This document shows, in pieces, positions 1 through 7,761 of a stretch of 64,000 bases of DNA. The notes under the pieces were generated by a model. It was not told the DNA's origin, ran no database searches, and was given only the letters and a program-made list of their open reading frames with translations. Source of the DNA: Rubrobacter_A sp965214435. Lineage in GTDB: Bacteria > Actinomycetota > Rubrobacteria > Rubrobacterales > Rubrobacteraceae. The position numbers and the translations under genes were made by a program. How positions within the stretch are numbered: position 1 is the first letter of the stretch; each line of letters begins with the position of its first letter. The DNA is taken from positions 2,604,001 to 2,668,000 of the forward strand of contig OZ243960.1 of NCBI GenBank assembly GCA_965214435.1. The letters run 5' to 3'.

Positions 1-172
1 GCAGGCTACCGGTCTCCTCGTCGAGCCGGACCTCGGCGTCCTCGACCGCGCCGGGGCGGTTCTCATAGGCGGCGAGGAGAGACTCCTCAAGGACGCTTTT
101 TACCGTCGGGAAAGGTATACCTTTTTCGGTTTCAATCTCGTGTAGCGCTGAAAGTAGTGCTGTGTTCATCAT
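1..172 (-). CDS. nusA: Transcription termination/antitermination factor NusA, N-terminal part
   Basis: NusA binds RNA polymerase and modulates pausing, termination and antitermination. The window holds only the first 57 codons; the rest lies beyond position 1. Two ATG codons stand in tandem (172-170 and 169-167). The product begins MMNTALLSALHEIETEKGIP and continues with LEESLLAAYENRPGA and VRLDEETGSL, matching the usual NusA N-terminal domain (a helix ending in EKGI, then an EALLxAY-type helix, then a strand with D/E-ETG). It starts one base after the rimP stop, the usual rimP-nusA order, so it is probably cotranscribed and translationally coupled with rimP. Family call is firm; the length cannot be judged. 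Confidence 0.85.
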   Translation of the reverse strand, partial: MMNTALLSALHEIETEKGIPFPTVKSVLEESLLAAYENRPGAVEDAEVRLDEETGSL

Positions 173-173
173 C

Positions 174-614
174 TTATATGTCCTCTCTGAGGTGCGCCCG
201 GGTGACGGAACTGAACGGCAACTCCACCTCCGCGTCACCCTCCAAGAGTTTTAGTGTGAAACTCTGCTCTCCGGCGCGCTCTATGACCCCGGTAAAGTTC
301 TTGCGACCGTCTATAGCCTCGCTGGTGCGGACCTTGGCCTCGTGACCGGCAAAGCGCCGGAAATGCTCCGGCTTGGTCAGTGGCCGCTCGATGCCGGGAG
401 AAGAAATCTCTACAGGTCCGTCAAAACCCGCTCTTTCGAGGGCCGGCGAGATCCTCCCGGCCAGCCGGACGCAGAACTCGTGGTCTACAGACCCGCCTTC
501 CCGGTCGACAAGCAGCGTGAAAATAGCTCCGCCGGAAAAGCGGGCCTCAACGAGTTCCGCTTCTTCGGGAAGTTCTTGCTCAACAATTTCCGCCAGTCTT
601 TCAAGCCGTGCCGT
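174..614 (-). CDS. rimP: Ribosome maturation factor RimP (start codon unclear)
   Basis: RimP assists 30S subunit maturation. The reading frame carries typical family segments: RLERLAEIVEQELPEEAELV, then FTLLVDREGG, then the hallmark VEISSPGIERPLTKPEHF, RRFAGHEAKVRT and LPFSSVTRAHLRED. It ends with TAA at 176-174, directly before nusA. The N-terminal frame is open back to a TGA at 623-621 but contains no ATG, GTG or TTG. A GTG at 624-622, inside a GAGGTGAGG ribosome-binding-like stretch, is out of frame and hits a stop after seven codons. I placed the start at an in-frame ACG (614-612) provisionally; CTG at 596-594 is an alternative, and a one-base indel that would join the GTG to this frame is equally possible. 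Identity is clear, start is not. Confidence 0.8.
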   Translation of the reverse strand, partial: TARLERLAEIVEQELPEEAELVEARFSGGAIFTLLVDREGGSVDHEFCVRLAGRISPALERAGFDGPVEISSPGIERPLTKPEHFRRFAGHEAKVRTSEAIDGRKNFTGVIERAGEQSFTLKLLEGDAEVELPFSSVTRAHLREDI

Positions 615-640
615 ACGCCCTCACCTCGTCTTTAGACGTT

Positions 641-673
641 AAAAAAGCAACGGGTCCGGGGAGACCCCTTGCT
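641..673 (-). terminator. Intrinsic-terminator-like hairpin in the rimP leader
   Basis: On the minus strand an 11-base arm (AGCAAGGGGTC) pairs with GACCCGTTGCT, with one mismatch and a six-base loop, and is followed at once by six T residues (641-646). It lies between a strong promoter-like sequence (691-718) and the rimP ribosome-binding region (about 618-626). It can therefore act as an attenuator for rimP-nusA as well as a terminator for ispG transcripts. The attenuator role is inference. Confidence 0.7.
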
Positions 674-690
674 CCAGTACAACACCCTCA

Positions 691-718
691 ATTATACAGT
701 AACGCATGTAGGTTACAA
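691..718 (-). promoter_or_regulatory. Sigma-A-type promoter for rimP-nusA
   Basis: On the minus strand TTGTAA (718-713) is followed after 16 bases by a perfect TATAAT (696-691). Transcription would start near 684, about 60-70 bases before the likely rimP start and upstream of the terminator-like hairpin. This gives the operon a leader containing promoter, hairpin, U-tract and ribosome-binding site in that order. Confidence 0.65.
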
Positions 719-785
719 GGCTAAAGCGGGTCCGGCGGACGGTCGCCGGCCTCCGCTGCTATAGACCGCCGAGACTACAGGCTAG

Positions 786-1859
786 CTACTTCCAGCCGTC
801 GTTTGAGATCTCCTCGAAGAGGGCGTCGAAGATGTCGTCGCGGGCGACCTTCCGCAGCGGCTGGCCTTTAGAGAAGATCACACCGTCGTCCTTGCCGCCG
901 GCTACCCCGTAGTCCGCGTCCCGGGCCTCGCCGGGGCCGTTTACGATACAGCCCATGACCGCGACGGTGAAGTGGTCCTCGTAGTGCTTGAGGGCGTCTT
1001 CGACCTTTCCGGCCATCCCGATCACGTCGAAGCCGAGCGTCCTGGCGCAACTCGGGCAGGCGATCACGTTCGGACCCCGATGCCGCAAATCCAGAGCACT
1101 CAGGATCTGGTACGCCACCGGTATCTCCTCTACCGGGTCCTCGGCGAGCGAGATGCGGATGGTGTCCCCTATCCCGTACGGCAAGAGCTGACCGAGAGCG
1201 GCGGCGCTCTTTATCGAGCCGGGTAGTTTGGTCCCGGCCTCCGTGACCCCGAGGTGCAGCGGCGCGTCGGAGTGCTTGCGGAACTCACGGTTGGCCGCGA
1301 CCATCTCCGGGACGTGGCTGGCCTTTAGCGACACCTTGAAGTTGTAGAAGCCCATCTCCTCGGCGACTTCTACCTTCTGGAGCGCGCTGGCGACGAGCGC
1401 CTCGGCCTTCGGCATATCCCAGTAACGCTTCTCGACGGAGCCGGAGTTGACCCCGATGCGCATGGCGATGCCGGTCTCCTGGCACTTCTCTATGACCTGC
1501 CGGTAGCGGTCATCGCTCCCGATATTGCCGGGGTTTATGCGCACGCAGGCCGCCCCGGCGTCCGCCGCCCCGAGCGCCATCCGGTAGTCGAAGTGGATGT
1601 CGGCGATCAGGGGCACCGGCGAGCGCCAGACTACCTCTTTGAAACCTTTTAGCGCCTTTGAGCCGTTGACCGAGACACGCACGAGGTCCGCGCCCGCGGC
1701 GTTTAAGTCGTAGACCTGTTGAACGGTGGCCTCGACGTCGTAGGTCATCGTATTCGTCATGGATTGGACGGCTACCTCGGCACCACCACCGATTGGTACG
1801 CCGCCGACCGAGATCTGACGACTCGTTACCGGACGCTGCTGCACCGCTGCCTCTGTCAT
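786..1859 (-). CDS. ispG: 4-hydroxy-3-methylbut-2-en-1-yl diphosphate synthase IspG (GcpE)
   Basis: IspG converts MEcPP to HMBPP in the cytosolic MEP isoprenoid pathway, using a [4Fe-4S] cluster. The 357-residue product has the short bacterial form: a TIM-barrel-like N-terminal part beginning near VGGVPIGGGAEVAVQSMTNT, with VRVSVNG and HFDYR segments, and a C-terminal cluster domain with CPSC near residue 268 and a third cysteine in VMGCIVNGPGEA near 304. ATG at 1859 follows a GGAGATAG ribosome-binding site. It is the last gene of a run with dxr and rseP upstream; dxr belongs to the same pathway. A 45-base gap separates it from rseP. Nothing unusual seen. Confidence 0.95.
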   Translation of the reverse strand: MTEAAVQQRPVTSRQISVGGVPIGGGAEVAVQSMTNTMTYDVEATVQQVYDLNAAGADLVRVSVNGSKALKGFKEVVWRSPVPLIADIHFDYRMALGAADAGAACVRINPGNIGSDDRYRQVIEKCQETGIAMRIGVNSGSVEKRYWDMPKAEALVASALQKVEVAEEMGFYNFKVSLKASHVPEMVAANREFRKHSDAPLHLGVTEAGTKLPGSIKSAAALGQLLPYGIGDTIRISLAEDPVEEIPVAYQILSALDLRHRGPNVIACPSCARTLGFDVIGMAGKVEDALKHYEDHFTVAVMGCIVNGPGEARDADYGVAGGKDDGVIFSKGQPLRKVARDDIFDALFEEISNDGWK

Positions 1860-1904
1860 GCTATCTCCAAACCTTTTATAAACTTTTCTACCGTATATCC
1901 CTTA

Positions 1905-2972
1905 CTATCGCTCCGGGATAAACGGTTGTCCGGTAACTATTTTACTAATGTCCGTATAGGTGGCGAAAAGGAATAACATCAGCATGAGCATAACGCCCAG
2001 GAACGCCACTCGGTTGATCGCCTCCTCGCTCACCGGACGACCCCGGATCTTCTCCGCCGCTATAAACAATAAGTGTCCGCCGTCGAGCGGCAGTATGGGC
2101 AACAGGTTCATAAGACCTAGAACCATACTGATGTACGCCAGAAAATATAGAAATAAACCCTGGCTGGCAACTTCACTGCTTATCGAGACTATACCAACAG
2201 GGCCATTTATGTTCTCGGCCAAATTGAGTTGTCCGGTAGCAAGCTGGTAAAGAGCCCCAGCATAAGCTCCAGTAAGCTGTACCGTTTGCTTGGTGCCTTC
2301 CCATACTGCCACCGGCGGCGAGTAGGTCGCCGCTTCAGGCGTGACACCTAGTATCGGTGTATCCGAGTCTTGCGGGCTGGCGGTCAGTGCTCCAGAATAC
2401 CGTTCGGTCTGTCCGTTCTGCTCAACGGCGAAAGTAATTTCATCTCCCGGACTTTCGTCTCTCACGACGTTCACGAACTGACTCCACCCGGAGATCTGCT
2501 CCCCGTTTACCGAGACGATCTCGTCCCCCGGTTCTACACCGACCTGGGCAGCCAGCGTATCCGGCGCGACGGACGATACCTCCGTGGTAGGGTTGGTCCG
2601 GTCGCCGACAAACATAAAAATACCGGCGAAGATGAGCGCCGCTGCGACGATGTTGACCGCCGGCCCGGCAAAGATAATGAGCGCCCGCTTCCACGGCGGC
2701 TTGGAGATGTAACTCCCCGGACCTAACTCACCGTCCTCTTCCTCTTCTCCCAGCCCCGCAGCCGTCATCCCGTACATCTTTGCAAAACCACCTAGTAGTA
2801 TTATGCGGAAAGAATAGATGGTTTTGCCGAACTTCTTTTTAAAGATTGCAGGTCCAAAACCGACACCGAACTCGGTCACGTGTACGCCGAGGGCTTTGGC
2901 GGTGAGCATGTGGCCTAGCTCGTGGATAACTATCAGGAATAGTAACCCGAGGATCGCGAGTACGATGGTCAT
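1905..2972 (-). CDS. rseP: RseP-type site-2 zinc metalloprotease (M50)
   Basis: A membrane-embedded site-2 protease that cleaves substrates such as anti-sigma factors or remnant signal peptides inside the bilayer. The 355-residue protein begins with a hydrophobic segment carrying the zinc site HELGH at residues 17-21, has further membrane segments and a PDZ domain (region VSSVAPDTLAAQVGVEPGDE), and near the C-terminus the third zinc-ligand motif NLLPILPLDGGHL. Length fits the single-PDZ Gram-positive form. The start ATG overlaps the dxr stop (ATGA), giving the common dxr-rseP-ispG order. Its substrate in this organism cannot be read from sequence. Confidence 0.93.
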   Translation of the reverse strand: MTIVLAILGLLFLIVIHELGHMLTAKALGVHVTEFGVGFGPAIFKKKFGKTIYSFRIILLGGFAKMYGMTAAGLGEEEEDGELGPGSYISKPPWKRALIIFAGPAVNIVAAALIFAGIFMFVGDRTNPTTEVSSVAPDTLAAQVGVEPGDEIVSVNGEQISGWSQFVNVVRDESPGDEITFAVEQNGQTERYSGALTASPQDSDTPILGVTPEAATYSPPVAVWEGTKQTVQLTGAYAGALYQLATGQLNLAENINGPVGIVSISSEVASQGLFLYFLAYISMVLGLMNLLPILPLDGGHLLFIAAEKIRGRPVSEEAINRVAFLGVMLMLMLFLFATYTDISKIVTGQPFIPER

Positions 2973-4123
2973 CGGACCTCAAACCCCTCTACACGCTTTG
3001 TCGCCCGCTCTCGGGCCTCGTGGTCCGCGGCTACGATAGCTTCCATGCTCTCCGGGGTCTCAGATTCCGTAACACCCGCGAGTACCTCCTCGATCAGATC
3101 CGTTATCTGCAAAAACTTTATGCGCTCGTCGAGGAATGCCTCGACGGCGACTTCGTTGGCCGCATTCAACGCGACCGGGTACACCCCGCCAGCCTTTCCA
3201 GCCTCGACCGCGAGCGGCAGCCCCCGGAAAATTTCGCTGCGAGGCTCGTCGAAAGTCCAGGCGGCGGAGCCAAAGCCGACCGGCTCCGCGCCGACGTCAA
3301 CCCTTTCCGGAAAGAGAATGCCGTAGGCTATCGGCAGGCGCATGTCCGGAAGGGCCGCATGTAGAATGGCCGAGCCATCCTCAAAGAGCGCACCACCGTG
3401 GACCACCGACTGCCGGTGTACCGTTACCGTTATGTCCTCGTACGCCACCCCGAAGAGGTGGTGGGCTTCTATGACCTCAAGGCCCTTGTTCATCATCGTG
3501 GCCGAATCTATCGTGACCTTGCGGCCCATCTGCCACGTCGGGTGCTGCAACGCGTCCTCCGGGCGGGCCTCGACTATCCGCTCTTTCGGAAACTCGAAAA
3601 ACGGTCCCCCGGAAGCGGTCAGAAGAATGCCGGACAACCCCTTTTCCCGGCCCTCCAGACACTGGAAGATCGCCGAGTGCTCCGAGTCTACAGGTATTAT
3701 GCGGTTATCTACGGATTCTGCGAGGTTCATTACCCACTCGCCGCCGGTCACGAGGGACTCTTTGTTGGCGAGGGCGACTCTGTTACCTTGTCGGAGGGCG
3801 CTCACGGTCGCGGAGAGGCCGGCAAAGCCGACGACGCCATTTAGGACCACGTCGGCCGGTACCTCGGCGAGGCGGCTCGCGGAGCCGGGACCGGTCAGGG
3901 TTTCGGTGGTGGCGGGCGCTTTACCGGAGAGGTCGTCTGGAGAGCCGCTTTCCAGGGCGAGGTAGTCCGGGGTGAACTCGGTGGCCTGTTGTAGCAGGAG
4001 GTCGGCGTTACGGTCGGCGGAGAGGGCTGCAACCTCGAAGCGGTCGGGGTGGGACCGGACGACGTCGAGGGCCTGACGGCCGATGCTGCCGGTCGAGCCC
4101 AGGATGGTGAGCCGGCGCTTCAT
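2969..4123 (-). CDS. dxr: 1-deoxy-D-xylulose 5-phosphate reductoisomerase Dxr
   Basis: Dxr performs the first committed step of the MEP pathway, DXP to MEP with NADPH. The 384-residue product begins with the Rossmann motif GSTGSIG, followed by NGVVGFAG, the LANKESLV segment, the metal/substrate loop DSEHSAIFQ and ASGGPFFEFP. Length is typical. It begins an overlapping run with rseP and lies 46 bases after cdsA, so it probably belongs to one transcript with the uppS-cdsA genes. Family call is firm. Confidence 0.95.
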   Translation of the reverse strand: MKRRLTILGSTGSIGRQALDVVRSHPDRFEVAALSADRNADLLLQQATEFTPDYLALESGSPDDLSGKAPATTETLTGPGSASRLAEVPADVVLNGVVGFAGLSATVSALRQGNRVALANKESLVTGGEWVMNLAESVDNRIIPVDSEHSAIFQCLEGREKGLSGILLTASGGPFFEFPKERIVEARPEDALQHPTWQMGRKVTIDSATMMNKGLEVIEAHHLFGVAYEDITVTVHRQSVVHGGALFEDGSAILHAALPDMRLPIAYGILFPERVDVGAEPVGFGSAAWTFDEPRSEIFRGLPLAVEAGKAGGVYPVALNAANEVAVEAFLDERIKFLQITDLIEEVLAGVTESETPESMEAIVAADHEARERATKRVEGFEVR

Positions 4124-4169
4124 CGGGCGTAGCGAGGGTTGGCTGCCGGATGTTGTTTGTTAACAAAAT

Positions 4170-4943
4170 TCATAGAAAGAAGAGAATGTAGTATACCGCA
4201 GGCGCGGTAAAGAGCAGGCTGTCTATACGGTCGAGGATGCCGCCGTGGCCGGGCAGGCTGCGGCCGAGGTCTTTGATGTCGAGGATACGCTTGAGCATGG
4301 ATTCAAAGAGGTCCCCGGTCTGGCCGAGAAACGAGATGGCGATGCCGGAGATGGCGGCCCAGAATAAGGAAACTCCCACAAAAGCGAAGGCGACGTAACC
4401 GACGACCAGCATGGTGAGGAGTACGCCTCCGATGCTACCCTCGACGGTCTTGCTCGGGCTCAAGCTCGGGAACAGCTTGTGGCGGCCAAAAGAGCGTCCG
4501 GCAAAGTAAGCTCCGGCGTCGGAGATCCAGGGTCCGCCGACGGCTATCAGGATCAAGGCTACCCCGAGGTTCCCCGAACCGGAGATGAGACCGAGGTGGG
4601 CCATCGGCGCACCGACCCACAGCGGCATGAGCAAGAGCGCGAGCACCGCCCGCAGCGTCCGGGCCTCGGGACGGCCGGCGAGCCAGAGCAAGGCCCACGG
4701 CAGGCTCAAGAGGGCTCCGGCCAGAATACCTTCGACGCTGTAGGGTATGGACAGCAGGATCGGGAGTACCCCGGCGCCCAGGGCCGCCGGGAACGGCAGC
4801 GGGTTGAGCGCCTGGGAAAGCTCGTAGGCCGCGAGGCCGACAACCAGTAGGACGATAATGTATACCGCCCAGGTACCGAGCAGTATCGCGGCGAGGACTA
4901 CAGGAGCGAGGATCAGTCCGGTGGCGAGCCGCCACCTCAGCAC
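4170..4943 (-). CDS. cdsA: Phosphatidate cytidylyltransferase CdsA
   Basis: CdsA makes CDP-diacylglycerol from phosphatidate and CTP, the branch point to all phospholipids; an integral membrane enzyme. The 257-residue product has about seven hydrophobic segments and ends with the family signature: SPSKTVEGSIGG, then GQTGDLFESMLKR and KDLGRSLPGHGGILDRIDS. A longer open frame reaches 5075, but that would overlap uppS by more than 100 bases. The GTG at 4943-4941 lies eight bases after the uppS stop, with AGGAG overlapping that stop, and starts the natural N-terminus (VLRWRLATGLILAP). It shares an operon with uppS. Confidence 0.92.
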   Translation of the reverse strand: MLRWRLATGLILAPVVLAAILLGTWAVYIIVLLVVGLAAYELSQALNPLPFPAALGAGVLPILLSIPYSVEGILAGALLSLPWALLWLAGRPEARTLRAVLALLLMPLWVGAPMAHLGLISGSGNLGVALILIAVGGPWISDAGAYFAGRSFGRHKLFPSLSPSKTVEGSIGGVLLTMLVVGYVAFAFVGVSLFWAAISGIAISFLGQTGDLFESMLKRILDIKDLGRSLPGHGGILDRIDSLLFTAPAVYYILFFL

Positions 4944-4951
4944 ACCGGCTC

Positions 4952-5755
4952 CTAAACCCCGCCCCGGCGCCGGGACCGGGCCGCGAACGACTCGACGGCC
5001 CCCAGGAACTCCTCGGGCGAGAAGTCCGGCCACAGGGTCTCGGTTACGTAGAACTCGGCGTAGGCTATCTGCCACAAGAGGAAATTCGATACCCGCAACT
5101 CGCCGCTGGTCCGGATAAGGAGGTCCACCTCCGGTACTTCGGGCGCGTAGAGGTAACGTGAAAAAGCGGCCTCGTCAACCTCGTCGGGACGGAGACCGTC
5201 GGAGATCATGCGCCGGGCAGCGTCAACGAGCTCGCTGCGGCCACCATAGTTGAGGGCGACGTAAACGTCGATCTTGTCGTTGTTCGCCGTGAGGTCTTCG
5301 GCTTCCCGGGCCGCCCTTTGAACCGACTCCGGCAGGCGGTCGATGCGCCCGAGGAACCTCAAACGCGCCCCGCGCTCGTTTAACTCGGGGACCCGGCTCT
5401 TGGAGCTTTCCAAGAAAAGGCTCATAAGCGTGGTTACCTCGTCCTCCGGGCGGGTCCAGTTCTCGGTAGAGAAAGCGTAGAGCGTTACGGCGTCTACACC
5501 GGCCCGGCCGGCGGCTTCCAAAAGCGGCGTGAGCACGGAGACCCCGGCCCGGTGCCCGGCGGCCCGGGGCAACCACCGGCGCTGCGCCCAGCGACCGTTG
5601 CCGTCCATGATGATGGCTACGTGACGGGGAGTCCGAGAGTTGTCCAGACGGGCGAGTATCTGCTCCGCCTGCGGCGTCAGGCGGATCTTGCCGGAGGCAC
5701 CGGGCGTGACAGCGGGTCCGGCGGAGCCGGGTAGGTTTTTCTGCGCCGGTTTCAG
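4952..5755 (-). CDS. uppS: Isoprenyl diphosphate synthase UppS, apparent CTG start
   Basis: Cis-prenyltransferase that makes the long-chain polyprenyl diphosphate carrier for cell-wall synthesis. The signature HVAIIMDGNGRWA contains the catalytic Asp, followed by GHRAGV, YAFSTENWTRP, NYGGRSELV and DLLIRTSGELRVSNFLLWQ. The only ATG near the front is inside the signature (5608) and would cut off the conserved HVAII strand. The frame stays open upstream, and a CTG at 5755-5753 sits six bases after a strong GGAGGT (5767-5762), just after the frr stop. I take this as the start, giving 267 residues with a 46-residue N-terminal extension. Enzyme identity is firm; the CTG start is inference from spacing and conservation. 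Confidence 0.88.
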   Translation of the reverse strand: MKPAQKNLPGSAGPAVTPGASGKIRLTPQAEQILARLDNSRTPRHVAIIMDGNGRWAQRRWLPRAAGHRAGVSVLTPLLEAAGRAGVDAVTLYAFSTENWTRPEDEVTTLMSLFLESSKSRVPELNERGARLRFLGRIDRLPESVQRAAREAEDLTANNDKIDVYVALNYGGRSELVDAARRMISDGLRPDEVDEAAFSRYLYAPEVPEVDLLIRTSGELRVSNFLLWQIAYAEFYVTETLWPDFSPEEFLGAVESFAARSRRRGGV

Positions 5756-5757
5756 CG

Positions 5758-6318
5758 CTAGACCTCCAAGAGCTCGGCTTCTTTATCGGCGAGGGCGGCG
5801 TCGATGCGGGCGACGTAGGCGTTGGTCTGTTTCTGTAGCTCCGCCTCGGCCCGGCGCTCGTCGTCCTCGGAGACCTCGCCTTCCCGCCGGAGCTCCGAGA
5901 CGTCCTTGAGCTCATCCCGCCGGACGTTCCTGACCGATACCCGGGCTTCCTCGGCCATGCTGCGGGCTAGCCGGATATACTCCCGCCGGCGCTCTTCGGT
6001 GAGCTCGGGGATCGGGAGGCGTAGTATCTTGCCGTCGCTCTGAGGGTTTAGCCCGATATCCGAGTTGTCTATCGCCCGCTCGATAGTCTTTAGGGTGCCG
6101 GGATCGAAGGGTGTGACGGTTATGAGCCGCGGCTCGGGAACGCCGATGTTCGCCACACTCTTGAGCGGCATCCGGGAGCCGTAGGCTTCCACCTCAATTC
6201 TATCCAAGATAGCCGGGTTTGCCCGGCCGGTGCGGATGGTCGCAAAGTCCCGTCTCAAAGAATCCACGGCACCCTGCATCCGGCGACCGGCGGCCGTCAA
6301 ATCTATGATGTCCGACAT
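5758..6318 (-). CDS. frr: Ribosome recycling factor
   Basis: RRF, with EF-G, splits post-termination ribosomes. The 186-residue product is full length: RTGRANPAILDRIEVEAYGS, then PLKSVANI, ITVTPFDPGTLKTIERAI, NSDIGLNPQSDGK, then the RREYIRLARSMAEEARVSVRNVRRD helix region and the C-terminal coiled coil. It sits in the standard rpsB-tsf-pyrH-frr order, one base after the pyrH stop. Confidence 0.96.
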   Translation of the reverse strand: MSDIIDLTAAGRRMQGAVDSLRRDFATIRTGRANPAILDRIEVEAYGSRMPLKSVANIGVPEPRLITVTPFDPGTLKTIERAIDNSDIGLNPQSDGKILRLPIPELTEERRREYIRLARSMAEEARVSVRNVRRDELKDVSELRREGEVSEDDERRAEAELQKQTNAYVARIDAALADKEAELLEV

Positions 6319-6319
6319 G

Positions 6320-7156
6320 TTACTCTCCTCCGTCCCCAGGGTTCGAGTCTTTCTTTACGGATTCCCCGGCCCCACTGTTGGTTCCACCGCCGTTCCAGAT
6401 CAGGGAGCCGACGTGTTCGCCCTGCAGGATCCCGCGCAAGTTACCGGGCTTTAGTATATCGAAAACCACTATGGGTAATTGCTCGCCGCTGCACAGTGTG
6501 GCCGCCGTATGGTCCATGACGGAGAGGTTGCGCGAGAGCAAGTCCATGTAGTTCAGGCGCGGGATGCGGACGGCGTCGGTGTGGAGCCGCGGGTCTTTGT
6601 CGTAGACGCCGTCCACCCGGTTTTTAGCCATGAGCAGGGCGTCGGCGCCTATCTCCAGGGCGCGCAGAGCCGCCCCGGTGTCGGTCGTAAAGAACGGGTT
6701 GCCGGTGCCGGAGGCGAATATTACAACCCGGCCTTTCTCTAGATGACGCATCGCCTTGCGCCGGATGTACGGCTCTGCTACAGCCTGCATCTCGATGGCC
6801 GTCTGTACCCGGGTCGGGATGCCGCGCCGCTCCAGCGCCGCCTGGAGCGCCAGGGCGTTTATCACGGTCCCGAGCATCGCCATGTAGTCGGCGGTCGCGC
6901 TTTCTATACCCAGGGATTCGGCGACCTGGGACCCACGGAAGATATTGCCCCCGCCGACGACAACGGCGAGCTCCGCCCCGGCTTCCACAGCCTCCATTAC
7001 CTGGGTTGCCGTAGAGTCGAGGCTGTCGGAGTCTATGCCGTAGCCGCTCTTTCCGGCCAGGCTCTCACCGGAGAGCTTCAGTATTACCCGGCGGACCGGG
7101 CCGATGCTCTCCAGGTTTCCGTCCGGGCTACGCTGGTTCAGCGCGGGATCTTCCAC
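6320..7156 (-). CDS. pyrH: UMP kinase PyrH
   Basis: PyrH phosphorylates UMP to UDP and is usually a GTP-activated, UTP-inhibited hexamer. Amino-acid-kinase fold motifs are present: VILKLSGESL, VVVGGGNIFRG, VQTAIEMQAVAEPYIRRKA, IFASGTGNPFFTTDTGAALRALE and KNRVDGVYDKDPR. At 278 residues it is longer than most (about 240), with an extra 20 residues before the first strand and a low-complexity tail (GTNSGAGESVKKDSNPGDGG). The start is GTG at 7156; no ATG lies nearer to the conserved core. Confidence 0.94.
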   Translation of the reverse strand: MEDPALNQRSPDGNLESIGPVRRVILKLSGESLAGKSGYGIDSDSLDSTATQVMEAVEAGAELAVVVGGGNIFRGSQVAESLGIESATADYMAMLGTVINALALQAALERRGIPTRVQTAIEMQAVAEPYIRRKAMRHLEKGRVVIFASGTGNPFFTTDTGAALRALEIGADALLMAKNRVDGVYDKDPRLHTDAVRIPRLNYMDLLSRNLSVMDHTAATLCSGEQLPIVVFDILKPGNLRGILQGEHVGSLIWNGGGTNSGAGESVKKDSNPGDGGE

Positions 7157-7162
7157 CAGAAA

Positions 7163-7756
7163 TTAAAGCTGGTAGCGGACGAAACGCCGGATCACGACGT
7201 TCTCACCGATTTTGGCTATGGTCTCCTGGAGCAGCGTGCCGACCGTCTTGTCCGGGTCTTTTACATACTCCTGATCCAGCAGCGCCCGCTCGGCGGTCCA
7301 CTTGCGCATCCGGCCGTCGACGATGTTGCGCGTGACGTTCTCCGGTTTGCCCATCTCGGCGGCCTGCTTTTCGACGACCTCGCGCTCTTCGGCTACCACT
7401 TCTTCGGGAAGCTCTTCGGCGCTTACCGCCAGGGCTTCCGGTTGGGCGGAGGCGACATGCAGCGCGACGTTGTGGGCAAACTCTTTGAAGTCCGGGGTGC
7501 GGGCCACGAAGTCCGTCTCGCAGTTGACTTCGACGAGCACCCCAACCCGGCCATTAAAGTGGACGTAGGACTCGATCAGGCCCTCCGTCGCTTCCCGAGA
7601 ACTCTTTTTGGCCGCGATAGCCTGTCCCCGCTCGCGGAGCACGCGCCGGGCACCGTCGATCTCACCGCCGGACTCTTCAAGAGCCCGCTTTACGTCCATC
7701 ATTCCAGCCCCGGTCTCTTCCCGAAGCTGCTTTATGCTCTCTATCTGGGTTGCCAA
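7163..7756 (-). CDS. tsf: Elongation factor Ts
   Basis: EF-Ts is the guanine nucleotide exchange factor for EF-Tu. The N-terminal UBA-like part reads IKQLREETGAGMMDVKRALE, followed by the core segment EVNCETDFVARTPDFKEFA with the TDFV motif that displaces the nucleotide. The product is 197 residues, the short single-core form seen in Thermus and many actinobacteria and chloroflexi. Start is TTG at 7756 after the GAGGAG formed by the last rpsB codons, so translation is probably coupled to rpsB. Confidence 0.95.
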   Translation of the reverse strand: MATQIESIKQLREETGAGMMDVKRALEESGGEIDGARRVLRERGQAIAAKKSSREATEGLIESYVHFNGRVGVLVEVNCETDFVARTPDFKEFAHNVALHVASAQPEALAVSAEELPEEVVAEEREVVEKQAAEMGKPENVTRNIVDGRMRKWTAERALLDQEYVKDPDKTVGTLLQETIAKIGENVVIRRFVRYQL

Positions 7757-7761
7757 GGTGT

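Noticed and set aside
3342..3965. 207-codon plus-strand frame opposite dxr
   Set aside because: Composition is Arg/Ser/Pro-rich, typical of a shadow frame, and dxr on the other strand is complete.
6330..6350. GGGTTCGAGTC resembling a tRNA T-loop
   Set aside because: Lies in the C-terminal codons of pyrH; no acceptor or anticodon stems can be drawn around it.
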